From the NCBI GenBank assembly GCA_008921705.1, contig VFFE01007017.1, positions 426,564 through 490,563 on the forward strand: 64,000 nt of DNA, in the 5' to 3' direction. The notes below the pieces were generated by a model that did no database searches, had not been told where the DNA came from, and saw only the letters and a list, made by a program, of their open reading frames with translations. This document shows, piece after piece, positions 36,701-47,662 of the stretch; position 1 is the first letter of the stretch; every line of letters starts with the position of its first letter. Both the position numbers and the translations under genes were made by a program. Origin of the DNA: Burhinus oedicnemus. Lineage: Eukaryota; Chordata; Aves; Charadriiformes; Burhinidae.

Positions 36701-37510
36701 CAGTAAAATACTGGTTGTTGCAGCAGTTGCTTCTGAAGGTCCAAACGATGGCTTTGCCTGATGCTTTGAAGGTCAGTAGCCGTACAGAAATGTTTAGAGG
36801 ATCTCGGTGTCTTTCCTGGGTTCTCTCTTCTTACAGTGGAAAAAATACAAATTTGCTTTATAGTAAGAACAGGCTCATTTATTCCTCCTGCTACTACTTA
36901 TTAGTACTGATTTCCAGGTTGATGCAGTGGGACTAGTGAAGATAAGGCTCTGTTCGTTCCCCCTTTTCTCTGTCCACAGGCAAGCTGTTCCCCTGAGCAC
37001 AGAGAAAAGGGATATTTGTAGGTCATTCTAAGAGAGGGGCACCTCATGTCTCTTTATTCTCCTCTGTGTTACTTTGCTGGCCAACTCTTCTCCTTAAAAG
37101 TCAAGACAAGTAATTGCTATAAGCTGTCACAGGCTGTTTCCTCACCTACGTCGTATTCAAACAGGGGAACAATTTTCATCATCTTTCCAGCACAGGAGAA
37201 ATATTATGGATGTTTCCAAGTGATTAAAAATCAGAAGAGGGAATGCTGAGGACTGTAGCCAGCTCAAGAAAATTCAGCTCTGTTTAAGCCAGGCGATATA
37301 TTTTTATGTTCATTAAGTTTTAACACCTCCCAGTCTCACCTCAGCAGATTTCATTTTCTTGGAATAAATTGTTAGCATTTGTATAACTTTGACACGATTA
37401 TTTTGGAGGCTCTTTGAGAGGAGGTTTTGCTTCAGAGCTCAAACAAGAGTGTGTGAGTGAATTTTTGGCTCCAAGCATGGATGTTTTTTTTATTGAATGT
37501 GCCTGTCAAG
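36701..37510. other. Unique sequence flanking the CR1
   Basis: No recognisable gene or repeat. The exact left edge of the CR1 body may be a few tens of bases into this stretch. Confidence 0.5.
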
Positions 37511-37674
37511 ACATCTGGCTTCCTGTACAAAAACAAAATGATGAGACAGACTAGGTTTCCAAATCTGCAGTATCCTCACTGTCACCCAACTGACTCTCCT
37601 GAGAAGGAGCGTCTGATCATTGCATATTCCCATGCAAGAAAACAGTCTGAAGAAGAAGACTGGACAAAGCTCAT
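37511..37674 (+). other. Weak candidate exon, unknown gene
   Basis: A T-rich tract and CCTGTCAAG precede 37511, and a consensus donor GTAAGT follows at 37675. An alternative acceptor (ATCTGCAG) would start the exon at 37571. One frame is open for 54 codons, with a charged, hydrophilic C-terminal part that includes SPEKERLIIAYSHARKQSEE. I recognise no family. The base before the donor is T rather than G, which weakens it. It could be a chance frame or a non-coding exon. Confidence 0.22.
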
Positions 37675-39198
37675 GTAAGTTCTTCACTAAAAAGTATTGT
37701 CTTGTTGTTATTTCTCTCTCTGCCTCCTGCCCTTACCAACCCTTCTTTGTCAGTTGGTCTGGATGTTAGTTTGAATGCTTCATCTGAATGCTCTTCTAGT
37801 GATAGCATGTGGAAAGTGCTTGGCTTTGGAAAAGCCCACATGCTACATCAGTTAGAGCTTTTCCAAGTAAAATGAACTATCATTTGGCCATGGAAACAGC
37901 ATAGGAGATAGCGGATGGAGTACAGGGATTTTTTGCTCTGAAAGAAAGAGAAGCCATGTTCTTTACTACATGTGAATTTAGTTCCTTGAGTCACTGAAAA
38001 AAAGCGGCTCTTCAAATCTGTACAGTGATTCATCAAAACATATGGCTCTGTGGGATGTTATAGCAAATGAAATGGCACTTTCGATTTGCTATTGGAATGG
38101 CACCAACAGCATTTTTCCTGGGTGATCACCCTAGAGAGGTCAATGACGGGAAGAAAGCACCAAAACTCACTCCAGATTGATACCTGCACGTTGCCCATAC
38201 AAAAAAAGAAGAGGAGAGATAAGATGGTATGAATAAACTGTCATGTCTGTTATGCCTGCAGATAAATGGTGACAAACTGAAAAAACAGTGAAAATGAGTT
38301 GGATCCAGCAGAAAATGCAGCAGTACTGCTGGTGCTGAGCAAGTACTTCTAGAGCGAAAGCGTGTCTTGAAATGGCTTGTTGAGCGGTCTCGCTTGAAGC
38401 CAGTGGTGATAGGCGATGCTTTAGATACTGCGTGCTGTCAGGGGACTTGTTCTTTCCTGCTTACTCTGATTACCCATTCATGTTTCTCCTTATTCTGGTA
38501 ATCATGCGTCCAGCCACTACTTGCCTCCTGCACTGAGAAACACTTTCAGACTCCTTTCTTCCAGCCAGCACATGAGCCCTTTCCCTGCCTTCTCTTCCCT
38601 TCCCTGCCCAGGCTCAGCTCCCTGCAGGCTCTGGGACAAGCTGCTTGCAGAGCAAGGTAATACAGTATGCCTGTTACAAGGAAACCTCAAAGCTACGCAT
38701 TTGGCTCTCTTCCTTGCCTTTCATTTCTCCCTCTGTTTTATGTGTATATAAAAAAGTAGTCTTTTAGCTCTTTGTGACAAGGATTAGGTATAATAATACC
38801 TCCTAAGTGTTTAACGGTACACCGGAAGAATGGGTCACAGTGTTGGGGTCCTTCAACTACACGAACAGGATGCTGATTAATAGTAGTGACCTAATGGACT
38901 TAATTTGGGTTTGTGTTTCTTGACACTAGTATATTAAAAATCATTTAAGGGCACTGTGGTGGTTTTATTAGTAGTACTATTTTTATTGTATGGCACTAGA
39001 CTATTCCTTAGGATTTTTAGATATCTAGCCAAAATCTAGCCGTGCTCTCAATGGAATCAAGAGTTCCCCAGCACTTCTAATGAAGTCAGTTTTTGGTGTG
39101 GTGCTCTTAGTAGGGACATTAGCCATTTAAAATTAATAAAGTCAGCAGCAGGTCAAAGTTGGACTTCTTTTTGTGAGCTGGTGGTCCTTAACCCTTTC
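37675..39198. other. Unique sequence, nothing recognised
   Basis: Non-repetitive sequence with no frame above 80 codons, no mobile element and no promoter signal. Confidence 0.55.
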
Positions 39199-39223
39199 TG
39201 TGTGTGTGTGTGCACGTGTGTGT
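39199..39223. repeat. (TG)n microsatellite
   Basis: Interrupted TG repeat with a central TGCACGTG word. Short and unremarkable. Confidence 0.88.
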
Positions 39224-40160
39224 CACTGTTTCATGGCCTAAACCACGTGCAGCGAGAAACTCACTTTGCTTTACCAGCTGAAATGGCAGCAACTCCAATT
39301 TGAGGAGTAGTAAAAATAGTATGAAGTAGCAGAGTGTGCTTTCGGATGTCATCTGATGGCTTCTCTAAGTGGTGGCTCTATTGTCCTTGTCTGTGTGTCT
39401 AGCTGGAACTGTATTGCTACCAGATGGCTGCGACGTGAGGTGAAACAAGTCTCGGTGTGCGCTCTGACTGCGTGCATATAAGAAAAGCAGAAAAGCCACG
39501 TGACAAAAAGCTGAGTTACTAATACAGTCATAATTTCCCAATGGAAAACATATTCTTAAAACTATTTTCATAGAGAAAAAATTAAAATATTGTGTGACTG
39601 TCCACAGTAGTTAGAAATGTGAATGCTTACTGGGGTAAAAGGAGCTTGACAAGCTACAAAATTCCTGCTCTTGCATTCAGTACAGTTACCATCCTAGCAC
39701 ACACACTCACACACACATCTGCAAGCAGAAAAGATGCGATACGTCAGAGAAGCTCTCGCTGTTTGCCAGAGGTCTTAAGGGGATCTTCTATTTCATTCGG
39801 TAGTAATGCCCTTTTTGTTGACAAAAGTAAATTGATGACAGGCAAGAGGGAAGCATTTGGTGGAAAAATTCTGTTGACCCTTCTCAGATTGAATTTGACC
39901 ACAGAACAGGATACCAGCAGTTGCAGAAATGATAGATTATTGTAATGACCGGCAGAATGGCCTTTTGGCATGTTTAAATGGCAATAAATTTCACTAGGAA
40001 GAAGGCAATTTAACTACTTTAGGGCAGTGAGGATACTCTTTGTTTGAGGTGTAAATAAATTGCGGTTCATTAACAGTGCACATATTACGTTCATGGTGCA
40101 ACTCTAAAGCAGGGGATGTTAATATTTAATTTAATTTAAGCAGGTATGCTTCGCCTGTTT
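39224..40160. other. Unique sequence with short CA repeat
   Basis: A CACACACTCACACACACA tract lies at about 39698-39717. An AT-cored stretch (ATAAATTGCGGTTCATTAACAG, TTAATATTTAATTTAATTTA) at 40050-40140 may be regulatory or simply AT-rich. No gene. Confidence 0.5.
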
Positions 40161-40206
40161 GAGGTTTGGGGTTGTTTTTTTGGTTTTGGTTTGGTTTGGT
40201 TTTTTT
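40161..40206. repeat. G/T-only low-complexity tract
   Basis: About 45 bases of G and T with TTTGG words (GGTTTTGGTTTGGTTTGG), similar in type to the tract at 32589-32674. Low complexity. Confidence 0.85.
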
Positions 40207-40759
40207 ACTCCAGACTTTGGTAACTTTGGGCAATAATTTTTTAGGCACCCTTTAATCTCCTAAGACTTGTGCATGCACAGCTCCAGTAATCCCAAATAAA
40301 CTAGGGTGCACAACAGAGGGTAACTGCTTGGGTTGACTTTTCCAGCCAGTATAAATAACTGTGCCAGTTGGTACCACTTTACACCAGTAAAGCCTCCAGC
40401 TTTTGGTATGTGGTATTAAGTACTAATTGAGTAGTCATGAGAAATGCATGGAGCCAAAGCCTTATCAGTTACGCCAGTGCAAAACCGAAGGAAAGGTACT
40501 GAATTAAGCAGGTGGTGGCAGAACCACAGACGTTACTGCTGGCAGAATTTATTTCTCATCTTTTACCTTGACTCTGAAATTCCCTCTGTCCCTCGCTCAT
40601 TATTTTGGCACAGTTCCTTGCTGAACTGTGCTGTTCGGGGAAGAGAAGGGGGGGCAGGGAGGAGACGTACCCAATGCAGTTTGACATTTCCTCAAAAAGA
40701 TTGTATTAAAATCCACTTACATTTAGAGCGCACTCTCATTTTGGAATGCTAATAAGGCA
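40207..40759. other. Unique sequence, nothing recognised
   Basis: A 102-codon plus-strand frame (40444-40752) has no recognisable family or splice borders. A G-rich run GGGGGGGCAGGGAGG near 40650 falls short of a canonical quadruplex motif. Confidence 0.5.
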
Positions 40760-41240
40760 TCGTTTCATCAAGGTAAAGGGAGCAAAATCTAATCAAGCCA
40801 AGGACCAGCTCGTCTTGCTGTTGACTGTGTTCCTGAAACATCATTTTAAAAGGTTGCTTTTAAGCATAGCTAAAAATGACAGACTTAACAAAAGTTTATA
40901 AATAACCGTATCACTTGGCTACTTACCTCTGTCTGTAATAAGTGGGCCTTATTTCTTTATTAAAGATTTTGGGGCTGGCTATGAGCTCATATCCATGCTG
41001 CTGTTTACACCCGCAGGCAACCATTCCCCCAGGATCATGTTCAAGTGACGGGAAGGCAAGAAGATTTCTCCAACTCTTGGCCGCTGTCTCAAATAACAGG
41101 AGCTTGGCCATGACTTCTCTTCTGGCTTTGAAAAACCAAACCTCAATGGAGGAGTCATTTAAAAATCTAGTTGCTGTAAAGCCAAACAAATCAAGGAGAA
41201 GTGGTCCCTAATAAATGTCATTCCACAGCCAGGTTTGTAA
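40760..41240. promoter_or_regulatory. Likely conserved non-coding element
   Basis: Unique 480-bp stretch with AAAATCTAATCAAGCC, AAAAGTTTATAAATAACCG, CCTTATTTCTTTATTAAAG, GGTCCCTAATAAATGTCATT and other compact words. Two overlapping frames of about 89 codons on opposite strands (40942-41211 plus, 40923-41189 minus) mirror each other, as in non-coding DNA. The CNE call is inference. Confidence 0.33.
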
Positions 41241-42719
41241 AAAAAAATTACTAAGGATTTGTTTATAGGGAAAAAAGTCTCAAGACAGTGTGGACAATCC
41301 TTTCAACAACACGTGTAAAATAAAAACTGTACTTCCAAAATCAAATAATAAAAGTATTCAACTCCAGGCACCTCGGGGGTCACCATGGAAGAAATCGGGG
41401 CTGTGATGGCAAGTGTGTGTGGCAGGCAGACGGGCACACTGGCATCCTGAGCTGGCAACTTAGTGAGGAAATGGGACAGGGCCATGCACAGGACTTGGAA
41501 AGCGGAGATAAGCGCTTTAACAGCAAAAAGGGGATGCAAGAAGGGAAGTGAAAAAAGATGTGTAGTACTCTGGTCCTACAGAGGCTGGTACAGCTGGTTG
41601 AAGTTGGTGTGACTGGGATTCCTGTTATGCAGAAAATACTTTTTTTTAACATGGCTCCCAGGTGCCTTGTAGTGTTGCATGAAACAGTATAACTGATGGG
41701 CTGCTGGCTGCTTTACCTGTTCCTGGCGTGGGAAAGCCTGCTAGCGAGGAGGGACAGGGGCGCCATAGCAGAATTTGTTACTGCCCCCCCCAAGTGGGAC
41801 AGTTTTCATCTGAATTCAGCCGTGGCTCTGATTAATAGGCTTTGAGCAGCTACTTTAGACAAGGCATCTCCCTGAGAAAGTCTCCATCTGCACTGCAGCC
41901 TCCCAACAACCATCTACTGTTCACAGCTATGTTCGGGTTGGTAGGGGGACCAGAAGATTGGCCAAGATAACAAATAGGTTCAAAGGCCCAGTCGTAATGG
42001 GGTAATTAAGATATGGTCTTTGGGTGTGACACAGCAGGTTCCCTAGATAAGACAAATCCAGAAGGCTAAGGCATCCCATAAACAGGGAGCGAATGTGAAT
42101 TCCTTGATGGGAGTGTTCCACATTTTGCTACATACAGGCACCTGTGTAGTCTTAGGGCAATCATTCAAGCTCTCCAACGCTTCCACCAGTGTCTTGTGGA
42201 TTGCTTGTCAAGATGCCCAGTTAATACTGAGCACCAGTTTAAGGAGAGGATGCCTCTAGAAAGTTTTCCAAGGGTGATGCTGGTTTCTGTGCATGCTAGG
42301 GGTGGGAGAGTTTTCTGGGGGAGGGTGTTAGATCAGTCCTCTCAGGTTACAGTGGTGAAGCTGATTTTTGCTACTGTGATCCTGCATTGCGCGACTGCTG
42401 CTGTGCGCAACATTTCTGCTGGGTTTTGCTGTCTTCATCAACGCTGAATTATTTCTTATTAAAGCTTGTAACATAGAGAGACAAGACAGGCATCAGGAAT
42501 TTTCTGTTCCTATTATACTGCTGGAAAGATTTGGAGAGTTGAGTGACTTTCCCCCTCTCTCGTGTAAGCCGCGTACCAAACACAGAGGGTACATCTGCAC
42601 CTCTTATGTCCCTATGCAGCTCAGGCTCTTAGCCACAGGAACGTTTTTGTATCTTGTTTTCTTTCTTTGTTTTCTCTTTGGAAGATTTCTCACCCAGCGA
42701 TTAAAGTCTGAGGCTGAAG
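41241..42719. other. Unique sequence, no supported gene
   Basis: Short overlapping frames only. An eight-C run near 41784. No recognised repeat, RNA gene or promoter. Confidence 0.5.
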
Positions 42720-43080
42720 ATTGCATTTAAGCAAACTATGATTACAGATGGCTCACGCAAGCTCCTTTCTTTCAGTTCCGGGGAAGAAAATAACATTATT
42801 GGCAATAGATTCTTCTGATTTGTTCCTTTTGTGCCTATGGCCCATTTAAGATTTGTACCCTCTAGAAGGTCAGGATTGCTCTTTTTTATTACAATAGCAT
42901 ATTATTGAAATGCTATCAATGCATGTTGAAAGAGAAGCACAGCGTACAACATTGTTCTGGTTTTGATAGCAGAGAATTACAATATCGTCTCTGAAAGCTT
43001 TTTGAGAGAACGAGGAGTAGGAAGGAAAACCATTTGGTAGTTGATGCCTGTCCTGATTCTATCACATCGCCCTCTTGAGC
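42720..43080. promoter_or_regulatory. Possible conserved non-coding element
   Basis: Unique, frame-poor sequence with ACTATGATTACAGATGG, CATATTATTGAAATGCTATCAATGC and TTACAATATCG words. Reads like a CNE. Conservation unverified. Confidence 0.28.
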
Positions 43081-43200
43081 TTAGTTTTTATTATTTATTA
43101 TTTGTATTAATGATTATTTATATTCACTGTCATTTATACTTATTGTTTATTTATGGTTATAACACACTCATCATACAATATTAACCAACCTATAACACTG
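43081..43200. repeat. AT-rich low-complexity tract
   Basis: TTATTATTTATTATTTG followed by TTATTTATATTCAC and TTATTGTTTATTTATGG: imperfect TTAT/TTTA repeats of about 75 bases, then ordinary sequence. Confidence 0.75.
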
Positions 43201-44439
43201 TCATTGGCGGCTGTTTTTTCATTATCCTTCATGAATATCTTAGTGTAGTGTGCCCAATTCTTCTATTTTAGAAAAGCGTTCAAAAGTGCTGTTGTGAAGT
43301 CTTGTGAATACTAAGCTACACGTCCAAATGCTGTTCATTACATCTCCTCAGGCTTATTTAGATTTGTGTTATGACAAATATGTACTGATAGGAAGAATCA
43401 GCCGTACATGTATAATGATGTTATTGAGTAGCCTATACTATAATTACCTCCTACTTGGGAAATTAAAATCTGAGAGTTGAAGTTTGCCTTTTTTATTATT
43501 ATTATTTTAGGAAAAGGGTGGAGGCTATGATTTTACAATTGAATTTCCTAGACAGTTCCATATCTTAAATTATCTGGTGTTCACTATTGCACTTCCTTCA
43601 CCCTCAGGGACAGAAGAAGGGCTTTGCTGGATCAAACTTACTGGGTGTAGTATCTTGACAATGCAAGATGACAGGAATAAACCATGCAGTGGGTGGTTTA
43701 GAGATGTTTAGAGCTTTCTGTTAGAAGCTGGATAGTGCTTGAGGTGGGAGAGTTTGTCTGTCAGAACTGTTAAAGCTTCATCCAGCATCAGGTGCAGAGT
43801 AATTTCTGTCCCAGTGCAGAGCGATGTGGTGAGGTGACTGTAGCGGCTGCAGTTATAACTACACTGCAGTGCAATCCTGCTTTATCAAGCTACAGGTTAT
43901 CACAATAGCTTGTTAACCAAAAGGCTGTTTGTCTCATCAATGGTTGGAGGAGGAGGAAAGTTGTTAAAAGGTTTCTTCTCGCTCCCCAGTACCACTCCTG
44001 TGCCTGCTGCAACATAAAGAACTCCTGTAAATTACCCAAACTTCTCCCAGCTAGAAATCAATTTCCTGCTGCTCTCACATAGAGCTGTCATCCCACAAGG
44101 TGTGAGTTTTCAAGCAGGGACCATGGTCAAGACAGGCTCAACTCCTTCTTGGGGGATTTCCAACCCTAAACCCAGGATATTCTTTTCTGATGCTACTTAT
44201 CCTGCACGGGGAATTTTCCCTTCTTCTTCTCCTCTGAGGATACCTGCTGAGAGCCATAGCAGCCCTTGTAATGATTAAGCCTCTCTATCCAGGAAAATAC
44301 TCTGCTTCCATTATCATGGCACCATAAGCTAACCACTGGGGACGGGATCCTGTGGGGAGCTGGGGCTCTGTCCTCCTGCTGTTCACATCGATGCTCAGAT
44401 GGACTTTGCTGGGAGGAGGCTTTCGGCTGCTGCGGAAAC
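43201..44439. other. Unique sequence, nothing recognised
   Basis: Contains a (TTA)n run at about 43493-43508. No gene, mobile element or clear regulatory cluster. Confidence 0.55.
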
Positions 44440-44640
44440 GAGGGGGAGGAGCGCAGCACCATTCTCAGAGCCCTTTGAAAACATGCCATGGTTGAAGCGT
44501 GCCAGGCGGGTCGGCACGATAGACCAGATGTGTGTTTTGCAAATTAATGAAATGCCTTTTGAAATGCTTTTAAGTAAATGAGAGTTAAATTCACCCTAAT
44601 TGCATTAGCCTCTATGGAGAACAGTGTCTGTTCAGGGTCA
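44440..44640. promoter_or_regulatory. Likely conserved non-coding element
   Basis: Unique stretch with TTTTGCAAATTAATGAAATGCC near 44535 and CACCCTAATTGCATTAGCC near 44593, containing clustered TAAT/ATTA cores. First of four such stretches within 1.9 kb. Inferred from motif density. Confidence 0.36.
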
Positions 44641-45079
44641 CGTTGGTCTGGTTTTCAGACGCGTTCAGCACCTTGCAAACCAGGCTCCTCTGTACAGAGA
44701 GGAGGAGAGAGGACGGACGCAAGGATGCCTGAGCAGCGCCCCAATCCTGCAAGGTGCAAAGGGACAGTGCCAGGCACCCACTGGAGCAAATGGGAGGTCA
44801 TCTTTTGCCTGCCAGGAGCTTTGAGTCATGTGGGAGTCAAGCGGGGGCTGGGGTCAGCCCCCTGGGATGCTCAGTGTGCTGTTGGGGGCCTGGCAGGGCT
44901 CCCCAGCAGTGGGTGGAGGCACTGGCTGGACGGTGCTGAGCATTCTCCGGGACCCACTGCCTGCAGACCTCCTGGGGACAGAGAGGTAGGCAGGGAGACA
45001 GGGAACATGAAGGCAAAGTGGTAGGCAGCTTCTGTATCACCAGGGCCACCGCCTTCGTCTTCGTCGTGGTCCGCTCTCT
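44641..45079. other. GC-richer unique sequence
   Basis: Overlapping frames of 60 to 148 codons on both strands arise from the GC-rich composition. None is family-like. The CpG density is below that of the 18-kb island. Confidence 0.5.
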
Positions 45080-45440
45080 TTTTTCAGATGGCACTTTGAC
45101 AGAAGATTAATTCAAGTCAGCTGCTGAAAATAATTATTGCATTATGGGAGCAGTAATCATTATTTAGAACATGATTAAATATGTCTGCGTCTATTGACTC
45201 TGCCTATGATTTATGTATTTGTTTAGTCAATAGTCTAATGTAAATGATGTAATTAATTATAGATGGTGGTGTCAGGTCATTGGTAAAAACAATCTGATGA
45301 GAACAAGGGCTCTGTTTTTTCCTGACAGATGCAGAGGGAGGGCGGGAGGGACGGGCAGAGTTGAGGGAATTCCAGGGGAACTTTTTCATGTGTGAATGGC
45401 GGCTGGGATCTCAATTTGCATGTTGTCTTTCTCTTGTTCA
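45080..45440. promoter_or_regulatory. Likely conserved non-coding element with paired-class dimer site
   Basis: Dense homeodomain words: AGATTAATTC, AAATAATTATTGCATTATGG, GCAGTAATCATTATTTAG, CATGATTAAATATG and, at 45250-45259, TAATTAATTA, which is the P2-type palindrome (TAAT, two bases, ATTA) bound cooperatively by paired-class homeodomain dimers. An inverted octamer ATTTGCAT is at 45414-45421. No reading frame. Among the strongest CNE-like stretches, but alignment is needed. Confidence 0.42.
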
Positions 45441-45479
45441 GCATTCGTTTAGAAATTGAAATAACTTGTTAAGCAAAGG

Positions 45480-45720
45480 GGAAGGGAACACATGATTGCA
45501 AAGAGGACACCTGGGAGTAGTGACGGCGAACAGCTAAAGAGCCAGCTGCTCCCTAACACGAGGGAGCGTGCCACTATCATTTACCGCTTCATAAAATTAA
45601 ATGTTTTCCAAATTAAATCAGTAGGCAGCATGCAGGAAGACCTACTATCTCTAATAACAATTTTTCAATCAATATCGGGGGCCCGGCTGATCTGGAATCA
45701 GAGCGGAGGAGTCTGGGATT
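45480..45720. promoter_or_regulatory. Likely conserved non-coding element
   Basis: Continues the cluster with CATAAAATTAAATG, CCAAATTAAATCAG, CTCTAATAACAATTTTTC and CAATCAATATCGG. The 90-codon plus-strand frame across it (45492-45764) runs into the G-rich tract and has no family features. Confidence 0.36.
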
Positions 45721-45724
45721 GGCT

Positions 45725-45756
45725 GGGGGGGGAGCGGGGAGACAGGGGAGGGGGGG
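45725..45756 (+). other. Strong G-quadruplex motif
   Basis: Four G runs on the plus strand: eight G (45725-45732), four (45736-45739), four (45745-45748) and seven (45750-45756), with loops of 3, 5 and 1 bases. This satisfies the canonical quadruplex pattern with four tetrads. It sits inside the CNE-like cluster. Confidence 0.85.
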
Positions 45757-45799
45757 ATGCTTGAGTACCACAGCTTTCAATCAAAGCAAAAGTTAAAAA

Positions 45800-46280
45800 A
45801 AATATATATGCATGGTGGATTCTCCATCACTGTGAGTCTATTCCCCATAGATTTTTCTCTTAACTGATAATTCGGTCAGTCACATTCCTCAGAGGGAGGT
45901 CACGGGTCACCCCAGCCCCTGTCAGGCCTCAGAGAAACCATTTCCATTTTAATGCCACAGCTATAATCTATCAAAGATGTGATGTACAAGATACAATGAA
46001 TTTAAGTGGTCTTCATATATCACTGAGCTTTCATGCCTTCACCTGGGTAATAGTCTGAATTACTCTCCCTACCTCACAATCTGTCACCCCCAGTAAAATA
46101 ACTGCCACACGGGTGTTAATGGCAGGTTTGTCCAAATTGCGGCCGTGGTAGCCCAAGGCATTACACATCATAAACTTTAGCATTCAGTGCTTAGCTTGGC
46201 GGTGTCAGCAATTGAAAATTATTCTGTAAATACTTCCGCGCCGCTGTTCTGCTCATGTTTTTATTTATGGCAGCTAAAAT
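45800..46280. promoter_or_regulatory. Likely conserved non-coding element
   Basis: Unique sequence with AGGTCACGGGTCACC near 45897 (two AGGTCA/GGGTCA-like nuclear receptor half-sites spaced by two bases), CTATAATCTATCAAAGATG, CAATTGAAAATTATTC and TTTTTATTTATGGCAGC. No frame. The receptor-like direct repeat is a motif observation only. Confidence 0.36.
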
Positions 46281-47598
46281 AAGCGTAGCAGGACGGCACA
46301 GAGCACAGCTGCTGGTGCACTTGCACACCTCCCCGTGTGGCTCGCTGTGCCTGCACAGACACACGCAGCCTGTGACAAACCTATGGTTTCCCAACACTGT
46401 TGAAATTTTGTGGCTGCACCCACTAAGCACCGATGGACCTAGGTGTAGGTAGGCTGATATTTTCCATAGCAGTTAGACCACTAGTGGTTCTACTAACGGC
46501 AAAGTCGGGTTATTTATCAGTGCCAAGTGGCACAGTTGTCTGTGTCCATATCAGCTAATGCCTTCAGGTTAAATGGGACATATCCGATTGCCCTTCCACA
46601 AGGAAATACTTTGAGTGCAACCCTGGAGCTCATGGGTTGCCCAGTCTCCTCCACAACTGTGCGCAAAGTCGCGAGCCCCAAATCCATTCTTGTGTTCCCA
46701 GGTCTCCTGAGCCAGAACTGCGGTAATGGTTGTAATTGCTGGTGTAATTATGTCTGTAGGAATATGGATTTCTTGCTTTGCTTTAAATGAGCTCCTGTGC
46801 TAAAGCATGGTTCCAGCTTAGCAAGCTTATTTCACCACCCTAGACTGCACATGGACTGTTTGGTTGAACATCGGGGGACACCTACCCACTGACAATAAAA
46901 AAAAAATAAAAATCCATCCTGTTAAATCATACAAGGCCAACTAGGCCTATAAATCAGAGCAATCATGAGGGAAGGAGTAGGAGAGGAAGTCTGAAAAAGC
47001 ACAGAGTCATAGGGAGGTCTCCCAAAGTTGTTATGCTGCTAAAGCTGTCTTGCGATGAAGGCTTTGATGGTACTTTATTTGAGGGGGGAACAGTTAGAGG
47101 AAGAGGGCTGCTGAGCACCTGGGGCTGGGCAGGAGGTGGTGCAGGTCTCCAGCAACTGGGGAAATGCCTCTGCCATGTCTCTGGGCAAAAACCTTGCTTG
47201 ATTCACCTCTCTAGTGAAGCCTGGGCCAGACACAAGTCCCATCACAGGAGAGCATCCGCTTTGGAGGATGCAGGTATGAATTTTTTTATCTTGCTTTATA
47301 ACTCTGTATTGTATAAAGCTCAGAAACTAGTGTAGGGAAGCTATTTGCATGTTAGATACATGAATTTCTGCAGTGGTGCTCTCATCTGGTCTGTACTGTG
47401 AATACGGGCTGTTTTTCTCTAACGTGCTGCCGGGGAAGATGCAGTCATGTGTGATCCTTCCTCACCAATCTAAGCCTGGTGCAGATACTGCCTCTCCCAT
47501 CGGTTCTATGGCTGTGAAGCAGCGTTAAAGGGGGAGGGTATATTATTTGGAGGAGATCCTGCTGTGATAGGGAGATAGTAGCCAATGGCTATATATCA
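46281..47598. other. Unique sequence, no supported gene
   Basis: Frames of at most 100 codons without homology. A perfect inverted octamer ATTTGCAT is at 47343-47350. No mobile element until the CR1 tail at 47599. Confidence 0.5.
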
Positions 47599-47662
47599 GA
47601 ATCACGGAATCATTTAGGTTGCAAAACACCTTTAAGATCATCGAGTCCAACTGTTATTGATC
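47599..47662 (-). mobile_element. CR1 LINE 3' tail fragment
   Basis: The plus strand reads AGAATCACGGAATCATTTAG followed by GGTTGCAAAACACC and GATCATCGAGTCCAAC, the reverse complement of a common avian CR1 3' terminus. About 65 bases are recognisable. The insertion is severely 5'-truncated or decayed and carries no coding sequence. Confidence 0.85.

Noticed and set aside
1195..47350. At least six perfect octamers ATGCAAAT/ATTTGCAT (1195, 9399, 18589, 31319, 45414, 47343)
   Set aside because: About two would be expected at equal base frequencies, but AT bias raises this and they are scattered, so the excess is not convincing as a system.
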